From Acetobacteraceae bacterium B3987 (lineage in GTDB: Bacteria; Pseudomonadota; Alphaproteobacteria; Acetobacterales; Acetobacteraceae), in the NCBI GenBank assembly GCA_026537415.1, contig JAFNMF010000001.1:953112-1017111 (forward strand): a stretch of 64,000 nt of DNA, read 5' to 3'. This document shows, in pieces, positions 25,580 to 34,784 of the stretch (its first letter is position 1; every line of letters starts with the position of its first letter). A model generated the notes under the pieces. That model searched no databases and was not told the origin of the DNA. It saw nothing but the letters and a program-made list of their open reading frames with translations. A program made the position numbers and the translations under genes.

Positions 25580-25745
25580 TCGACAGGTTGCGAGCCTGAA
25601 GGCGGGCCGTTCATCCCTGCGGGGGTGAGCGGCTCGTATCATATTGGGGGGTTCTTTTTGGCGGGTTGCCTGTTATGGAGAAGGAACACCGCCAGAACTG
25701 TTCAGGGGTGGTGCAGCCATATTCTGTAAAAGGATGGATTAACGG

Positions 25746-25994
25746 ATGAGTGATACAATTCCTGATCGTCTCTCGATCTACCCGGATAGCCCGTATTTCA
25801 ATGAAGAAATACTGAGCCGCGGCATTGGTGTGCGCTTCAAGGGGGAAGAGAAGACCAATGTTGAGGAATACTGCATCAGTGAAGGCTGGATCCGTGTTGC
25901 TGTTGGCCGGACGCTGGACCGCCGTGGCCGCCCTATGACGCTGAAGCTGAAGGGTACGGTCGAGGTGTGGTTCAAGGATGACGCTGCATCCTGA
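25746..25994 (+). CDS. DUF3297 family protein
   Basis: Compact 82-residue protein of unknown function matching the DUF3297 pattern: [28 protein letters not shown], then [38 protein letters not shown]. No signal peptide or membrane segment. The family is widespread in proteobacteria but has no assigned role. It ends 5 bp before the earliest possible mntH start and is probably cotranscribed with it. Confidence 0.85.
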   Translation: MSDTIPDRLSIYPDSPYFNEEILSRGIGVRFKGEEKTNVEEYCISEGWIRVAVGRTLDRRGRPMTLKLKGTVEVWFKDDAAS

Positions 25995-26029
25995 ACAAGG
26001 TGTCAGGATTTATAGAAAAGGATGAAACC

Positions 26030-27340
26030 GTGAAAGAGGCATCAGACATCATGCCTTTGGGAGATGCTGGTCACGGTGCTGTTACGGTGCCGGAGCGAGC
26101 AAGTTTCTGGTTTCGTCGTTTTCTGGCCTTCGTGGGGCCGGGCTACATGGTGGCCGTGGGCTATATGGACCCCGGCAACTGGGCGACTGACCTTCAGGGT
26201 GGTGCCCAGTTTGGCTATCGGCTGCTTTCGGTCATTCTGCTGGCCAACATCATGGCCGTTCTGCTTCAGGCCCTTGCCGCCCGGCTGGGAATTGTCACGG
26301 GGAAAGACCTTGCACAGGCCTGCCGGGACTGGTTGCCAAAGGGGCTGAGCCTGCCTCTTTGGCTGACCTGCGAACTGGCCATCATCGCCTGTGATCTGGC
26401 CGAGGTCATCGGGACGGCGGTCGCTCTAAATCTGCTGTTCGGCATATCTATCATGGCCGGGACGCTGATTTCCGTGCTGGATGTGTTCATCGTCCTGCTG
26501 CTCATGCGGCGGGGGATGCGGGCGTTGGAAGCTTTCGTCATTACCCTGTTGGGGATTATTGCCGTCTGTTTCGGCGTGCAGCTTGTGGCGGCGGCCCCAC
26601 CTGTTGGAGCCGTGCTGAAGGGGTTCATTCCGTCAGCACCGGTCTTCACTAATCCGGCCATGCTCTATGTGGCTATTGGCATCATCGGGGCGACTGTCAT
26701 GCCCCATAATCTCTATCTTCATTCTTCATTGGTCAAAAGCCGTACCTATCCTCGCACGGATGAAGGGCGGAAGGATGCGCTGCGCTGGGCAACATGGGAT
26801 AGTACTCTGGCCCTGACGCTGGCTCTGTTCATCAATGCGGCTATTCTGATTGTGGCCGCAGCCGCTTTTCATGGCACGGGGCATCAGGATGTGGCGGAGA
26901 TCAGCGATGCGTGGAAGTTGCTTTCCCCTGTGTTGGGTTTCGGGCTGGCCTCCACATTGTTTGCTGTGGCCCTGCTTGCTGCGGGTACAAACTCCACCGT
27001 GACGGGAACGCTGGCGGGGCAGATTGTTATGGAAGGGTTTCTGCACCTTCACATGCCCTATTGGGTACGGCGTCTTCTGACCCGAGGGTTGGCGGTGCTA
27101 CCGGTTATCGCTGTCATTGCCATTTTTGGGCAGGGGAAGGTCGGAGACCTACTGGTGTTCAGTCAGGTCGTGCTGTCCATGCAGCTGCCTTTTGCCATGA
27201 TACCGTTGGTCTGGTTTGTCTCCAGTCGGAAATATATGGGGCGGTTCTGCCTGTCCCCCATGCTGGCCGTACTATCATGGCTGGTCGTGCTGGTGATTGT
27301 GGTCCTGAATATCAAACTACTGGGTGATGCTCTGTTTTGA
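26030..27340 (+). CDS. mntH: Nramp divalent metal transporter MntH
   Basis: Proton-coupled manganese/iron importer with about eleven transmembrane helices. The first helix carries the metal-binding signature [15 protein letters not shown], and the sixth carries [16 protein letters not shown], both intact. I chose the GTG at 26030 with AAAAGGA 7 bp upstream. An in-frame GTG at 26000 is also open and would add ten residues. It may be cotranscribed with DUF3297. I found no convincing MntR, Fur or Mur operator upstream. It converges with the flavin reductase gene with only 6 bp between stops. Confidence 0.93.
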   Translation: MKEASDIMPLGDAGHGAVTVPERASFWFRRFLAFVGPGYMVAVGYMDPGNWATDLQGGAQFGYRLLSVILLANIMAVLLQALAARLGIVTGKDLAQACRDWLPKGLSLPLWLTCELAIIACDLAEVIGTAVALNLLFGISIMAGTLISVLDVFIVLLLMRRGMRALEAFVITLLGIIAVCFGVQLVAAAPPVGAVLKGFIPSAPVFTNPAMLYVAIGIIGATVMPHNLYLHSSLVKSRTYPRTDEGRKDALRWATWDSTLALTLALFINAAILIVAAAAFHGTGHQDVAEISDAWKLLSPVLGFGLASTLFAVALLAAGTNSTVTGTLAGQIVMEGFLHLHMPYWVRRLLTRGLAVLPVIAVIAIFGQGKVGDLLVFSQVVLSMQLPFAMIPLVWFVSSRKYMGRFCLSPMLAVLSWLVVLVIVVLNIKLLGDALF

Positions 27341-27346
27341 CAGATG

Positions 27347-27841
27347 TCAGCAGGGGGTGCATTTCGGGGGTAGGTAATGGAAGCTGCGGTCGAACCATGT
27401 CAGACCGTGGCTTGCCCCATCTTTGACCGTAATGCTGTGGACACGGCAGATCATGACATCATGCGTGCCGATGCTGTGCGTGTCGTCTATCGTGCAATCA
27501 AGTGTGGCAAGGGCATCATCTAGCAGTGGTGAGCCGACAGGGCCGCTCTTCCATGTTCCTTGGGAGAAACGATCTGCGGGTGTCAGCTCACTGTTGGCAA
27601 AGGCAAAAGCGAGCTTGTCATGCCCTTTGCCCAGAATACTGATTCCTAGCCGAGCATTTTTCAGGAAGGCCTGATGGGACTGGTTGCTGCGGTTCAGGCA
27701 GACCAGAACGGTTGGCGGTGTGTCTGTCACACTGGTGATGGCAGAGACGGTCAGCCCGTGGCGGCCAGCCGGGCCATCAGTCGTAACAAGAACGACAGGA
27801 GACCCCAGACGGCTCATGGCGTTGCGGAAGACAGCCTGCAT
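27347..27841 (-). CDS. Flavin reductase-like protein
   Basis: FMN/FAD reductase-like domain protein of 164 aa, the kind that supplies reduced flavin to two-component monooxygenases. FRNAMSRLGSPVVLVTTDGPAGRHGLTVSAITSVTDTPPTVLVCLNRSNQSHQAF is the conserved flavin-binding half, and the C-terminal part has HDVMICRVHSI and a final WFDRSFHYL. I chose ATG 27841, where AAGG lies upstream and homology begins. The longer frame to 27961 has no family features. No partner monooxygenase lies nearby, so its role may be general flavin or ferric reduction. Confidence 0.87.
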   Translation of the reverse strand: MQAVFRNAMSRLGSPVVLVTTDGPAGRHGLTVSAITSVTDTPPTVLVCLNRSNQSHQAFLKNARLGISILGKGHDKLAFAFANSELTPADRFSQGTWKSGPVGSPLLDDALATLDCTIDDTHSIGTHDVMICRVHSITVKDGASHGLTWFDRSFHYLPPKCTPC

Positions 27842-28003
27842 TGTGGAGACCTTCTGGCAGTGATGAAACAGGACCAAGGAAGGGCGAATAATGGACTCAT
27901 TATGGCATGGATGCAAATGCCCTTCCTGAAGGTCTGCCCAGATAGCAGACCGCCCCTGCATGGAGGCAGAGGCGGCCTAAAAGTCTGGCGTTGTTCGGGG
28001 GTA

Positions 28004-29734
28004 TCAATAGGTCAGCGTCAGAGAAGACTGGTAGTAGGTGGCGTCACGGGCACCGACCTGATGCATGGCATGGGAGGTGAGGAAGCGGACGACATGATGA
28101 TCCCATGTCAGATGCGGGCCGAGGCGCAGGCTGGCGGACATCTGCGGGGCAATGCCGACAAAGGAGTTATGATTGTAGGCATTGTACATGCCGGAGGTAA
28201 ACTGACGCTGGAAGATGTTACGGCCATAGATGGAATAGGTGTCATCCCCTGCGCTGTAACGCCAGTAGATGGGTAGTTTTAGTTGGAAGGTTAAATAATT
28301 TGTAGGGGTGAAACTGGCCTTGGGTGCGAAGTCGATCAGGTTCTGGCCGGTCAGATAGTTGGTCGGGTCCAGATAGTTCGTATTCACACCGAAAGGCTCA
28401 ATATAGGTGTTCACGCTGCCGGTTGTTCCCCGGGCACCACCGCCGGAATAGGCATCACCCTGCACGCCGATGGTCGGGTGCCACATGACATGACGGAAGT
28501 GATAATCCACTGTGCCATTCATGGACCACGCATTCACGTTGCGGTTCATCCGGTCATAATGATTGGCTTTGTTGTAGGATTGGTAGAACGTGCCCTGCTG
28601 GTAAGCCCCACCGAAGGAGAAGCTGATGGGCCCAGCCTCCCCATGCCACCGCAGACCAAAATTGTTTCGTTTGGTATGGCCGAGGGCAGAGGCATTATAC
28701 ATCACGGTCTGCTGGGCTGGTCCGCCATTTATTTCATAGCCGTAATAGAACAGATTGATGAAGGAATAGCCCTTCTCGCCAAGGAAGTGGAAATCCGGCG
28801 GGGCAATGGTGACGTTGGTCCCATACAGGCGGGTTTTGTAATCCAACGTATCGTGAAAGAGGGAATTACCTCCACGGAAGCTGTTTGCATGGTTGTTCTT
28901 GGTATTGATGAAATAGAAGCCATCAAAACGGACACGGTTCCAGTGTTCATAAATGCGGAAACCATCCCAGCTGAGCGGGACGTTCAGCACGTCACGATTG
29001 CCGATCATGTAATCCGGTGCATCAAGGAACTGCTGGCGACCGAAGATGAAGCCACCATGCCCGCCTGCCGCATTGCCGCTGAGTTCTACAAAGGCCTGCT
29101 GAAGGTCCAGATTTTTGCGGAATGTGCCGTCATAGCTGTATCCACGCCAGCCACCTGCATCGGCATTGATGAGCTGACCGAAGAAGCGCACATGCTTTCC
29201 GAGGTGAAGGTCTGCACTCCAGAGGTTGCGGACAGCAAAGCGGCCTGAATTGAAGGGCCGTGCCTTCATGGAGGTCGTGGGATCAATGGCAGCCCCGAAG
29301 ACGGGCCGTTTATCGTACCAGTTGTTGAGGCGGGTTTCCCCAGCGAGGCTGAGCCAGATGGAGCCGCTGTCATTCAGCTTCATGTGTTTGTAGGAATCGA
29401 AGGGATCGTTACTGTCGCAGACGCCTTTTTTCGGCTCGCTGATGCTGTCCATGCCAGCGGGTGTTCCATACTGGGAGACAGGGCCAAATCCCGTTTCGCT
29501 GCCATCACCTCGTGCCCAGATACCGTAAGGGTTGGGGGCAGCCGTTTTGCCATCATCCACGGGGCAGCCACCGGGGGCCGTATGCATGATGCGGTCCAGA
29601 ATGCTGCGCTGCTGGGGTGTGTTGAGCGTGGAGACCGTCCCGGATGCTGTGTCTGCATGGGCGGCGGAAATGCCAAGGCCTGTTGCAAGGAGAGTGGAAC
29701 ACAAAATGGTCCGGGAGAAAAAGGAGTACTTCAT
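28004..29734 (-). CDS. Alginate_export family outer-membrane porin
   Basis: Large beta-barrel of 576 aa with a signal peptide ending in SAAHA. The mature protein has the alternating strands and RFFGQLINADAGG, LDLQQAFVEL, GFIFGRQQFLDAPDYMIGNRDVLNVPLSWDGFR pattern seen in AlgE-like alginate_export proteins that are common in acetic acid bacteria. The last residue is Tyr (SLTLTY), compatible with BAM targeting. Acetic acid bacteria do not usually make alginate, so it may pass other sugars or gluconate-type anions. This is inference. The start is supported by GAAAGAAGA upstream and the signal peptide. It is preceded by an unusually long AT-rich non-coding stretch. Confidence 0.82.
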   Translation of the reverse strand: MKYSFFSRTILCSTLLATGLGISAAHADTASGTVSTLNTPQQRSILDRIMHTAPGGCPVDDGKTAAPNPYGIWARGDGSETGFGPVSQYGTPAGMDSISEPKKGVCDSNDPFDSYKHMKLNDSGSIWLSLAGETRLNNWYDKRPVFGAAIDPTTSMKARPFNSGRFAVRNLWSADLHLGKHVRFFGQLINADAGGWRGYSYDGTFRKNLDLQQAFVELSGNAAGGHGGFIFGRQQFLDAPDYMIGNRDVLNVPLSWDGFRIYEHWNRVRFDGFYFINTKNNHANSFRGGNSLFHDTLDYKTRLYGTNVTIAPPDFHFLGEKGYSFINLFYYGYEINGGPAQQTVMYNASALGHTKRNNFGLRWHGEAGPISFSFGGAYQQGTFYQSYNKANHYDRMNRNVNAWSMNGTVDYHFRHVMWHPTIGVQGDAYSGGGARGTTGSVNTYIEPFGVNTNYLDPTNYLTGQNLIDFAPKASFTPTNYLTFQLKLPIYWRYSAGDDTYSIYGRNIFQRQFTSGMYNAYNHNSFVGIAPQMSASLRLGPHLTWDHHVVRFLTSHAMHQVGARDATYYQSSLTLTY

Positions 29735-30149
29735 GGTCTTCTTTCACAGCTCGTTTGTGAAGTGGTGAGCGGAGAAGACGGGAAAAAAAGTGTCTCAACA
29801 TTGATTTAAGGCAAGAATGTGCAAAAGATTCTTACAAAATAAACCTTTTACAATGATATGAAAAACTTGTCAGAGGTAAGAAATAGGTAAGAAAATGCAG
29901 TTCTTTAAATCAAGAATTATTGTTATAAAACAGTATGTTATGAAACTTTAAAGTCGGAAAGCAATGAAGGAAAAAAGGAGGTGAGGGGACAAATTGTTAC
30001 AAAATTATTTAATCGGTTTTCCTTTTCTCTGTGATTTTCATATAGACTTATCTTGACTTTCATCACGGAGTGGTGAGTGCCCTACCCCTCTCCATATGGA
30101 GGAGAGGGGTAGGACCGAATCGGCCTTATGACCTGTATGCTCCAAGTAG
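29735..30149. other. AT-rich intergenic region upstream of porin
   Basis: About 415 bp without a gene. Bases 29810-30060 are strikingly AT-rich compared with the neighbours and probably hold the promoter and activator sites of the porin gene. I could not identify a specific operator. The hpnN-side end contains the hairpin at 30081-30113. Confidence 0.6.
30081..30113 (-). terminator. Hairpin downstream of hpnN
   Basis: CCTACCCCTCTCC pairs perfectly with GGAGAGGGGTAGG (13 bp) about 37 bp past the hpnN stop. It lacks a T-run, so it is a terminator-like or mRNA 3-prime protecting hairpin. Confidence 0.55.
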
Positions 30150-32738
30150 TCAGAGCTTTTTATCCGTTTTGTGGGGGAGCAGAGCCGGGATGAAGAGCAG
30201 GGTACAAACCAGCGTACAGCCGAGAGACAACAGCAAAAGCCGTCCCATGCTGGCCGTTCCCGGATGGGCCGAGGCGGCCAGAGAGCCGAAGGCTGAACCT
30301 GTTGTCAGGGCGGAGAAGAGAACAGCTCTGGCCGTGGGGGATGAAAGCTGTTCCTTGAGGCCCGCCCGCCAGTTCATGACAAAATAGATGTTGAAGGACA
30401 CACCAACGCCCAGCAGCAGCGGCAGGGCGATGATATTGGCGTAATTGAGCTGCTCCGGCACTGTGATGACCAGAATGACCGTCAGAAGCGAGGAGAGCAG
30501 CAGCGGCAGCAGGACAAGCAGCGTATCCAGCAGGCGGCGTAGCGTAGCGAGAAGAATCAGCGCAATGGCCACGATGGCACATAGGGCCGCTGTGATGAAC
30601 GCATGTGTAATGGTCTCCGCACTGGCGATGATCTCCAAGGCTGGTCCGCAAATATCCGGTGTTACGCTCTTCAGTTCTTGCACGAAGTGGTGAAGCGTTT
30701 TTGTTTCGGACATCCGCCCATTAGGATGGATGACCAGACGGTAAGCACCGGTGGAGGCAATATAATCGCTTCGGATATCTGCCGGGATTGTTTCCAGCGT
30801 GATGGGGGACGGGGTTAGAAGGGTCTTCAGCTGGGTAAGTTCTGTAGGCAGGAAGCGGGTCAGGGCTTCGTTTGAGGCCAGAAGGGTCGCATCTGGTGCC
30901 GTGGAAAGGCGTGTCAGGGCGTCATGCAGAGCTTTGAGGGACGGGGAGAGCTTGTCATCCAGCCCATCAAAGTCATGTGCTGCCTTGAGAGCTGCTGCCC
31001 GTAGATCAGCCGCTGAAGGAGCGGGAGCCGGATGGGCTACCGAGAGCGTTGGCAACAGAATATCGGCGGCCTCATGAACCAACTGTAGTTTCGTCTGCTG
31101 GTCATCTGGGACCAATGCCCCGAGCCAGAGAACATCATGCACGCTGTCCAGCTTGCCGAAGGCCGTTGCCATCCGCTCGGCTGTCGCTGCATCGGGGACA
31201 AGCACCTGCGCATTATAGGGTGTGGTGAGCGGATTTTCTTCCAGCAGGGTGAGGGCCTTCATCCCTTCCGTATTGGGGTTCTTGGTATGAAGGGGGTCGG
31301 CATCAAATGTGAGGGACGGTGCCAGGCAGGCACCAATGATGCCCAGCACAGCAAAAATGGCCAGCACGGGCAGGCGGAAACGGCGCAGGGCATGGTCCAC
31401 CGGCTTTAGGAAGGTGAAGCCCCGGAGGCTGTCGCCCGGTGTGGCCCGGAAGAGCCGCAGCAGGGCGGGCAGGAGGGTCAGTGTGCAGAGGAAGGCAATC
31501 AGCATCCCTCCACCGGCGATTAGCCCGAGCTGTGCTACGCCCACGAAGTTCGTGGGGGTAAAGGCGAGAAAGCCCGCTGCTGTGGCCAGAGAGGCAACGA
31601 AGATTTGGCTGCCGCTCTCTGTGCCAGTGCGGTCCAAAGCTGCGAGGGGGGCGAGTGGTGCGCCTGTTTCATCTTTCTGGCAGCGGAAGCGCACGCCGAA
31701 TTGTATGGCAAAATCCACAGCAATGCCGACAAAGAGAATGGCAAAGGCCACGGAAATCATGTTGAGCGTGCCAACAGCCAGAGTGGCAAAGCCGGTCGTC
31801 AGCAGCAGCCCGATGATGAGCGTTAGCAGGATAGGAATGACGACACGCAGTGAGCGGACAGCCAGCAGCAGCCAGAGCGTAACAAGGGCGAAGGAGATGA
31901 ACAGCCCGATGATCATGCCCTGTGCGACTGTGGAGAATTCTTCATCGCTCAGCTTCGCTTCACCCGTAATGAGTGCATGGGCACGGCCTGCTTTTACGGT
32001 AGGCAGGCTGTCCAGTGCTGTACGCATGGCCTTTGTGGCCGCTTCGGATGGCTCAAAGGAGGTGAAGTCCGGCTTCGGGTGTGTGACGACAAACTGGTAA
32101 TGCCCGCCCATCTCGCTCATGCCACCTGCTAGTAGCTTTTCCCAAGAGAGAGGCGTGGCATGGCCGGCAAGGCTATCATTCAGGGTATTGGTCAGGCCAT
32201 TAAGAGCCGTGTTGAAACTAGCAGGAATGGGCTGATTACTGCGTATGGCTGTGGCCATGAGGCCGAACGTGCCAAACAGCCCGCGGGCGGAAGGGTCCGC
32301 GGCGAGCATCCCAAGAAAGGGCTGGGCCGAGATCGTGGAATCCAGCAGGGGTTCAAGCTGCTTTGTATCGATAAAGAGAAAGGCATTCCGGCTGTAGAAG
32401 GGATTGGCGTCCGGCTGGTCTACCCGGTCAAAATGGAGAGTGTCTTTTGCCAGAATGGTCGTAAGGGCCGTAGCGGTTTCACGGCCTTCCTCTGGCGTGG
32501 CCGCACTGATGATGGCCACAAGCGTGTTTTTCTCGCCGGGGAAGAGGCTTTCTATCTGACGGTTCTTCTGTTTCCACGATAGCGTGTCGGCAAAGAGTTT
32601 GTCCGTTTCTGTGGTGATGCCCAGATAGTTCAGGCTCAGCCAGGCAGACCCTGCACAGAGTAGCATAAAGAGAGTCAGGACAAGGGCGACATGGCGTCCG
32701 CAAAAAGCGTTGAGGCGGCTTGTCAGAGTAGAAAGCAT
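30150..32738 (-). CDS. hpnN: Hopanoid RND transporter HpnN
   Basis: Inner-membrane RND/MMPL-type exporter (862 aa) that moves hopanoids to the outer membrane. It has one N-terminal helix, a large periplasmic loop (ETDKLFADTLSWKQKNRQIESLFPGEKN), then five clustered helices (for example GLFISFALVTLWLLLAVRSLR and the GIAVDFAIQFGVRFRCQ segment with its buried Asp), and the same arrangement repeated in the second half ending NIYFVMNWRAGLKE. This two-repeat layout and the N-terminal sequence match HpnN. Hopanoids give acetic acid bacteria tolerance to acid and ethanol. The rest of the hpn genes are not in this window. Confidence 0.88.
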   Translation of the reverse strand: MLSTLTSRLNAFCGRHVALVLTLFMLLCAGSAWLSLNYLGITTETDKLFADTLSWKQKNRQIESLFPGEKNTLVAIISAATPEEGRETATALTTILAKDTLHFDRVDQPDANPFYSRNAFLFIDTKQLEPLLDSTISAQPFLGMLAADPSARGLFGTFGLMATAIRSNQPIPASFNTALNGLTNTLNDSLAGHATPLSWEKLLAGGMSEMGGHYQFVVTHPKPDFTSFEPSEAATKAMRTALDSLPTVKAGRAHALITGEAKLSDEEFSTVAQGMIIGLFISFALVTLWLLLAVRSLRVVIPILLTLIIGLLLTTGFATLAVGTLNMISVAFAILFVGIAVDFAIQFGVRFRCQKDETGAPLAPLAALDRTGTESGSQIFVASLATAAGFLAFTPTNFVGVAQLGLIAGGGMLIAFLCTLTLLPALLRLFRATPGDSLRGFTFLKPVDHALRRFRLPVLAIFAVLGIIGACLAPSLTFDADPLHTKNPNTEGMKALTLLEENPLTTPYNAQVLVPDAATAERMATAFGKLDSVHDVLWLGALVPDDQQTKLQLVHEAADILLPTLSVAHPAPAPSAADLRAAALKAAHDFDGLDDKLSPSLKALHDALTRLSTAPDATLLASNEALTRFLPTELTQLKTLLTPSPITLETIPADIRSDYIASTGAYRLVIHPNGRMSETKTLHHFVQELKSVTPDICGPALEIIASAETITHAFITAALCAIVAIALILLATLRRLLDTLLVLLPLLLSSLLTVILVITVPEQLNYANIIALPLLLGVGVSFNIYFVMNWRAGLKEQLSSPTARAVLFSALTTGSAFGSLAASAHPGTASMGRLLLLSLGCTLVCTLLFIPALLPHKTDKKL

Positions 32739-33083
32739 GGAAAAATCTGTCCCCTTTTTGACCTTGCAGGCTCTGCATGGAATAAAAGGCCAGGGCCAGA
32801 CGGCCCCTCAGCCGGACCGAAACACCCCCGGCGTGGCTCTTCAGGAGAGGCCTTGCTGGGAGTGTCATGATGGTGCTTTCCGGTCATCCAGATTGGGGAG
32901 ACAGTCCCGAGGATAACCATAGGCATAGGGATTACTAGCCCGATGGATGGCTTTTTTCTATCCCTTGCGATGTTTTGTAAGGGAAAATAGGCTGTTGCTG
33001 GTCGTATGCCTGCCAAAAGTTGCCCTGTTCCGATAGGGGGCTTTCTGGCTGACAGGGCGGCTGAACTGCGGCAGAATGGATGC
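32739..33083. other. Intergenic region hpnN / yigZ, no gene seen
   Basis: This region separates two divergent genes. Short open frames on both strands exist but show neither codon bias nor homology that I recognise. AT-rich patches at 32940-32990 are likely promoter for one or both genes. Confidence 0.5.
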
Positions 33084-33683
33084 ATGACCTGGACGTTGGA
33101 CGGCATTGCCGAGCATGAAAGTATCATCCGCCATAGCGTGTTCCGCACTCTGGCGGCCCCTGTGGAGGATGAGGCCGGGGCTATGGCCTTTCTGGCAAAG
33201 GTGGCCGTGCCGGATGCAACCCATAATTGTTGGGCCTTCCGTGTTGGGGGGCGGTATCGTGTCAGTGATGATGGCGAACCGTCCGGCACCGCAGGCCGTC
33301 CGATCCTCTCAGCCATAGAGGGGCAGGATTTTGATGGTGTGATGGTGGTCGTCATCCGCTGGTTTGGTGGCATTAAACTTGGGGCTGGGGGTCTGGTCCG
33401 GGCTTATGGCGGGGCGGCAGCGGCCTGCCTGCGGGAAGCTGCTAAAATTGAGCGGGTGGAGCGCATCCGTCTCGGGTTTCATTGCCCTTTCCCTGTTTAT
33501 GCTGAGGTAGAAGCCAAACTTCCGGGCTGGAATGTAGAGACACGGCGTTGCGATTTCGGGGCTGAAGGGGCGGCGATGGAACTGGCTGTCCCCGTGCAGG
33601 AACGCACAGTCGTGGAAAACTGGCTGAGGGACCTGACACGGGGACAGGAGCCTATCCGTGTGCTGGATGAAGAGCAGCTTTAA
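33084..33683 (+). CDS. YigZ/IMPACT family protein
   Basis: About 199 aa with the UPF0029 IMPACT N-terminal domain: HSVFRTLAAPVEDEAGAMAFLAKV, then DATHNCWAFRVG, SDDGEPSGTAGRPILSAIEG and VVVIRWFGGIKLGAGGLVRAYGGAA. These are the strongly conserved YigZ motifs. The C-terminal about 65 residues form the small ferredoxin-like extra domain. Bacterial members have no firm function, though the eukaryotic IMPACT relatives modulate translation control. Neither candidate start (33084 or 33006) has a good ribosome-binding site. I took 33084 because homology begins there. Confidence 0.85.
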   Translation: MTWTLDGIAEHESIIRHSVFRTLAAPVEDEAGAMAFLAKVAVPDATHNCWAFRVGGRYRVSDDGEPSGTAGRPILSAIEGQDFDGVMVVVIRWFGGIKLGAGGLVRAYGGAAAACLREAAKIERVERIRLGFHCPFPVYAEVEAKLPGWNVETRRCDFGAEGAAMELAVPVQERTVVENWLRDLTRGQEPIRVLDEEQL

Positions 33684-33706
33684 GGAACGGGCGGACGCCT
33701 AGCCTC

Positions 33707-34699
33707 TTAGGCCTTGTTCTGGTCATGTTGTTTGAGTTCTTCTGGTGAGGGGCCGGTGGCCTCTGGGGCTGCATAGCGGGGCACACGCCCGTGATGGCCA
33801 AAATTAACAATGCGGGCCTCTTTCAGCCCATGCATGGAGAAGAGAAGACGGGCTAGCTGGAGTGCCAGTGCCGAACCGATGAAAGGTCCGACCAGATAGA
33901 TCCATACACCATGCAGATTATGGGCTAGTGTATCGGGGGCTAGTGTCCGCATGAAGTTTGTACTGTTGCCCGAGAAACCGGAAATCAGCGGGTTTGTGAC
34001 GGCAAAATAGAAGGCGCATATCCATGTCGTCAGATGTTGTAATTTCGGACGCGATGCAGTGAAATAGATGATTAAGATTAGTCCCGTCGTAGCGATGGCT
34101 TCCATCAGGGCGGCGAGACCAAGGCCGTAATTGCTGGAGGGAAAAGTCCCTGCATAATTGATCTGGCTGACCATAGGATGCCAGAAAGGCAGCAGCAGGC
34201 TGACCCCCAAACAGGCGATGAGTGTGCCAGCGAAAGCCCCGACAAGCTGGGCACCGAGATAGCCAAGAGCATCAGGCCAACGGATTTTTTTGGTGAGGAA
34301 GAAGGCCAGCGTTACGGAGGGGTTGAGATGCGCCCCGCTGACCTTGCCGAAGGGGGAGAGCGTGGCGATGGTTCCGGCCAGCCCGAAGAACAGTCCGATA
34401 AGAATGGAACGGATGATCGGATGAGGCATGAGCAGGGCAGCAACGGGTGATTTGTCCGAAGCTAGAATGGTGGTTGTGCTGATGCCAATGATGAGCATGA
34501 TCGCTGTGGCGATGGCCTCCATGAAATAGAGTTTCCAATGGAGGGGATGGTCAGGATGCGGTTTACCGGCCAGCGGGCGATCTACCAGCTCTCGGTGGGA
34601 AAAATGGATATGAGGAATGTGGATGTGCGGGTACCGCACATGCCGGGCAGCGAAATGGGCCTGATGATCTGGCCGCGGTGAGGGAGACGAGGCAGACAT
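33707..34699 (-). CDS. Aquaporin-family channel with altered NPA boxes
   Basis: Six-helix MIP-fold channel of 330 aa. The first NPA box is SGAHLNPSVT (NPS, residues 126-128), but the second is GNSTNFMRTLAP, so NPA becomes NFM (248-250) while the following Arg (R251) of the selectivity filter is kept. Such changes suggest altered selectivity rather than plain water transport. The first 54 residues hold eleven histidines, several as HIH or H-x-H clusters, unusual for the family and possibly metal or proton sensing. The C-terminal tail is hydrophilic. I used the ATG at 34699. A GTG three codons earlier is also possible. Confidence 0.8.
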   Translation of the reverse strand: MSASSPSPRPDHQAHFAARHVRYPHIHIPHIHFSHRELVDRPLAGKPHPDHPLHWKLYFMEAIATAIMLIIGISTTTILASDKSPVAALLMPHPIIRSILIGLFFGLAGTIATLSPFGKVSGAHLNPSVTLAFFLTKKIRWPDALGYLGAQLVGAFAGTLIACLGVSLLLPFWHPMVSQINYAGTFPSSNYGLGLAALMEAIATTGLILIIYFTASRPKLQHLTTWICAFYFAVTNPLISGFSGNSTNFMRTLAPDTLAHNLHGVWIYLVGPFIGSALALQLARLLFSMHGLKEARIVNFGHHGRVPRYAAPEATGPSPEELKQHDQNKA

Positions 34700-34784
34700 A
34701 GAGATCACTTTTCAGGAATAAAATGGAAGAACCACTTATATGTTTCTGAATTGCCTCAGCTGCGGTCAAGATGATGAGGGGAAT

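Noticed and set aside
28478-29248. Long plus-strand open frame of 256 codons
   Set aside because: It lies wholly inside the minus-strand porin gene in another frame, and the porin shows a signal peptide and barrel pattern while this frame shows none.
32479-32868. Minus-strand open frame of 129 codons at the hpnN start
   Set aside because: Most of it overlaps hpnN in another frame, and the non-overlapping part has no codon bias or recognisable features.
32760-33000. Possible riboswitch upstream of hpnN
   Set aside because: I looked for cobalamin, SAM and TPP core motifs on both strands and could not find the conserved blocks.
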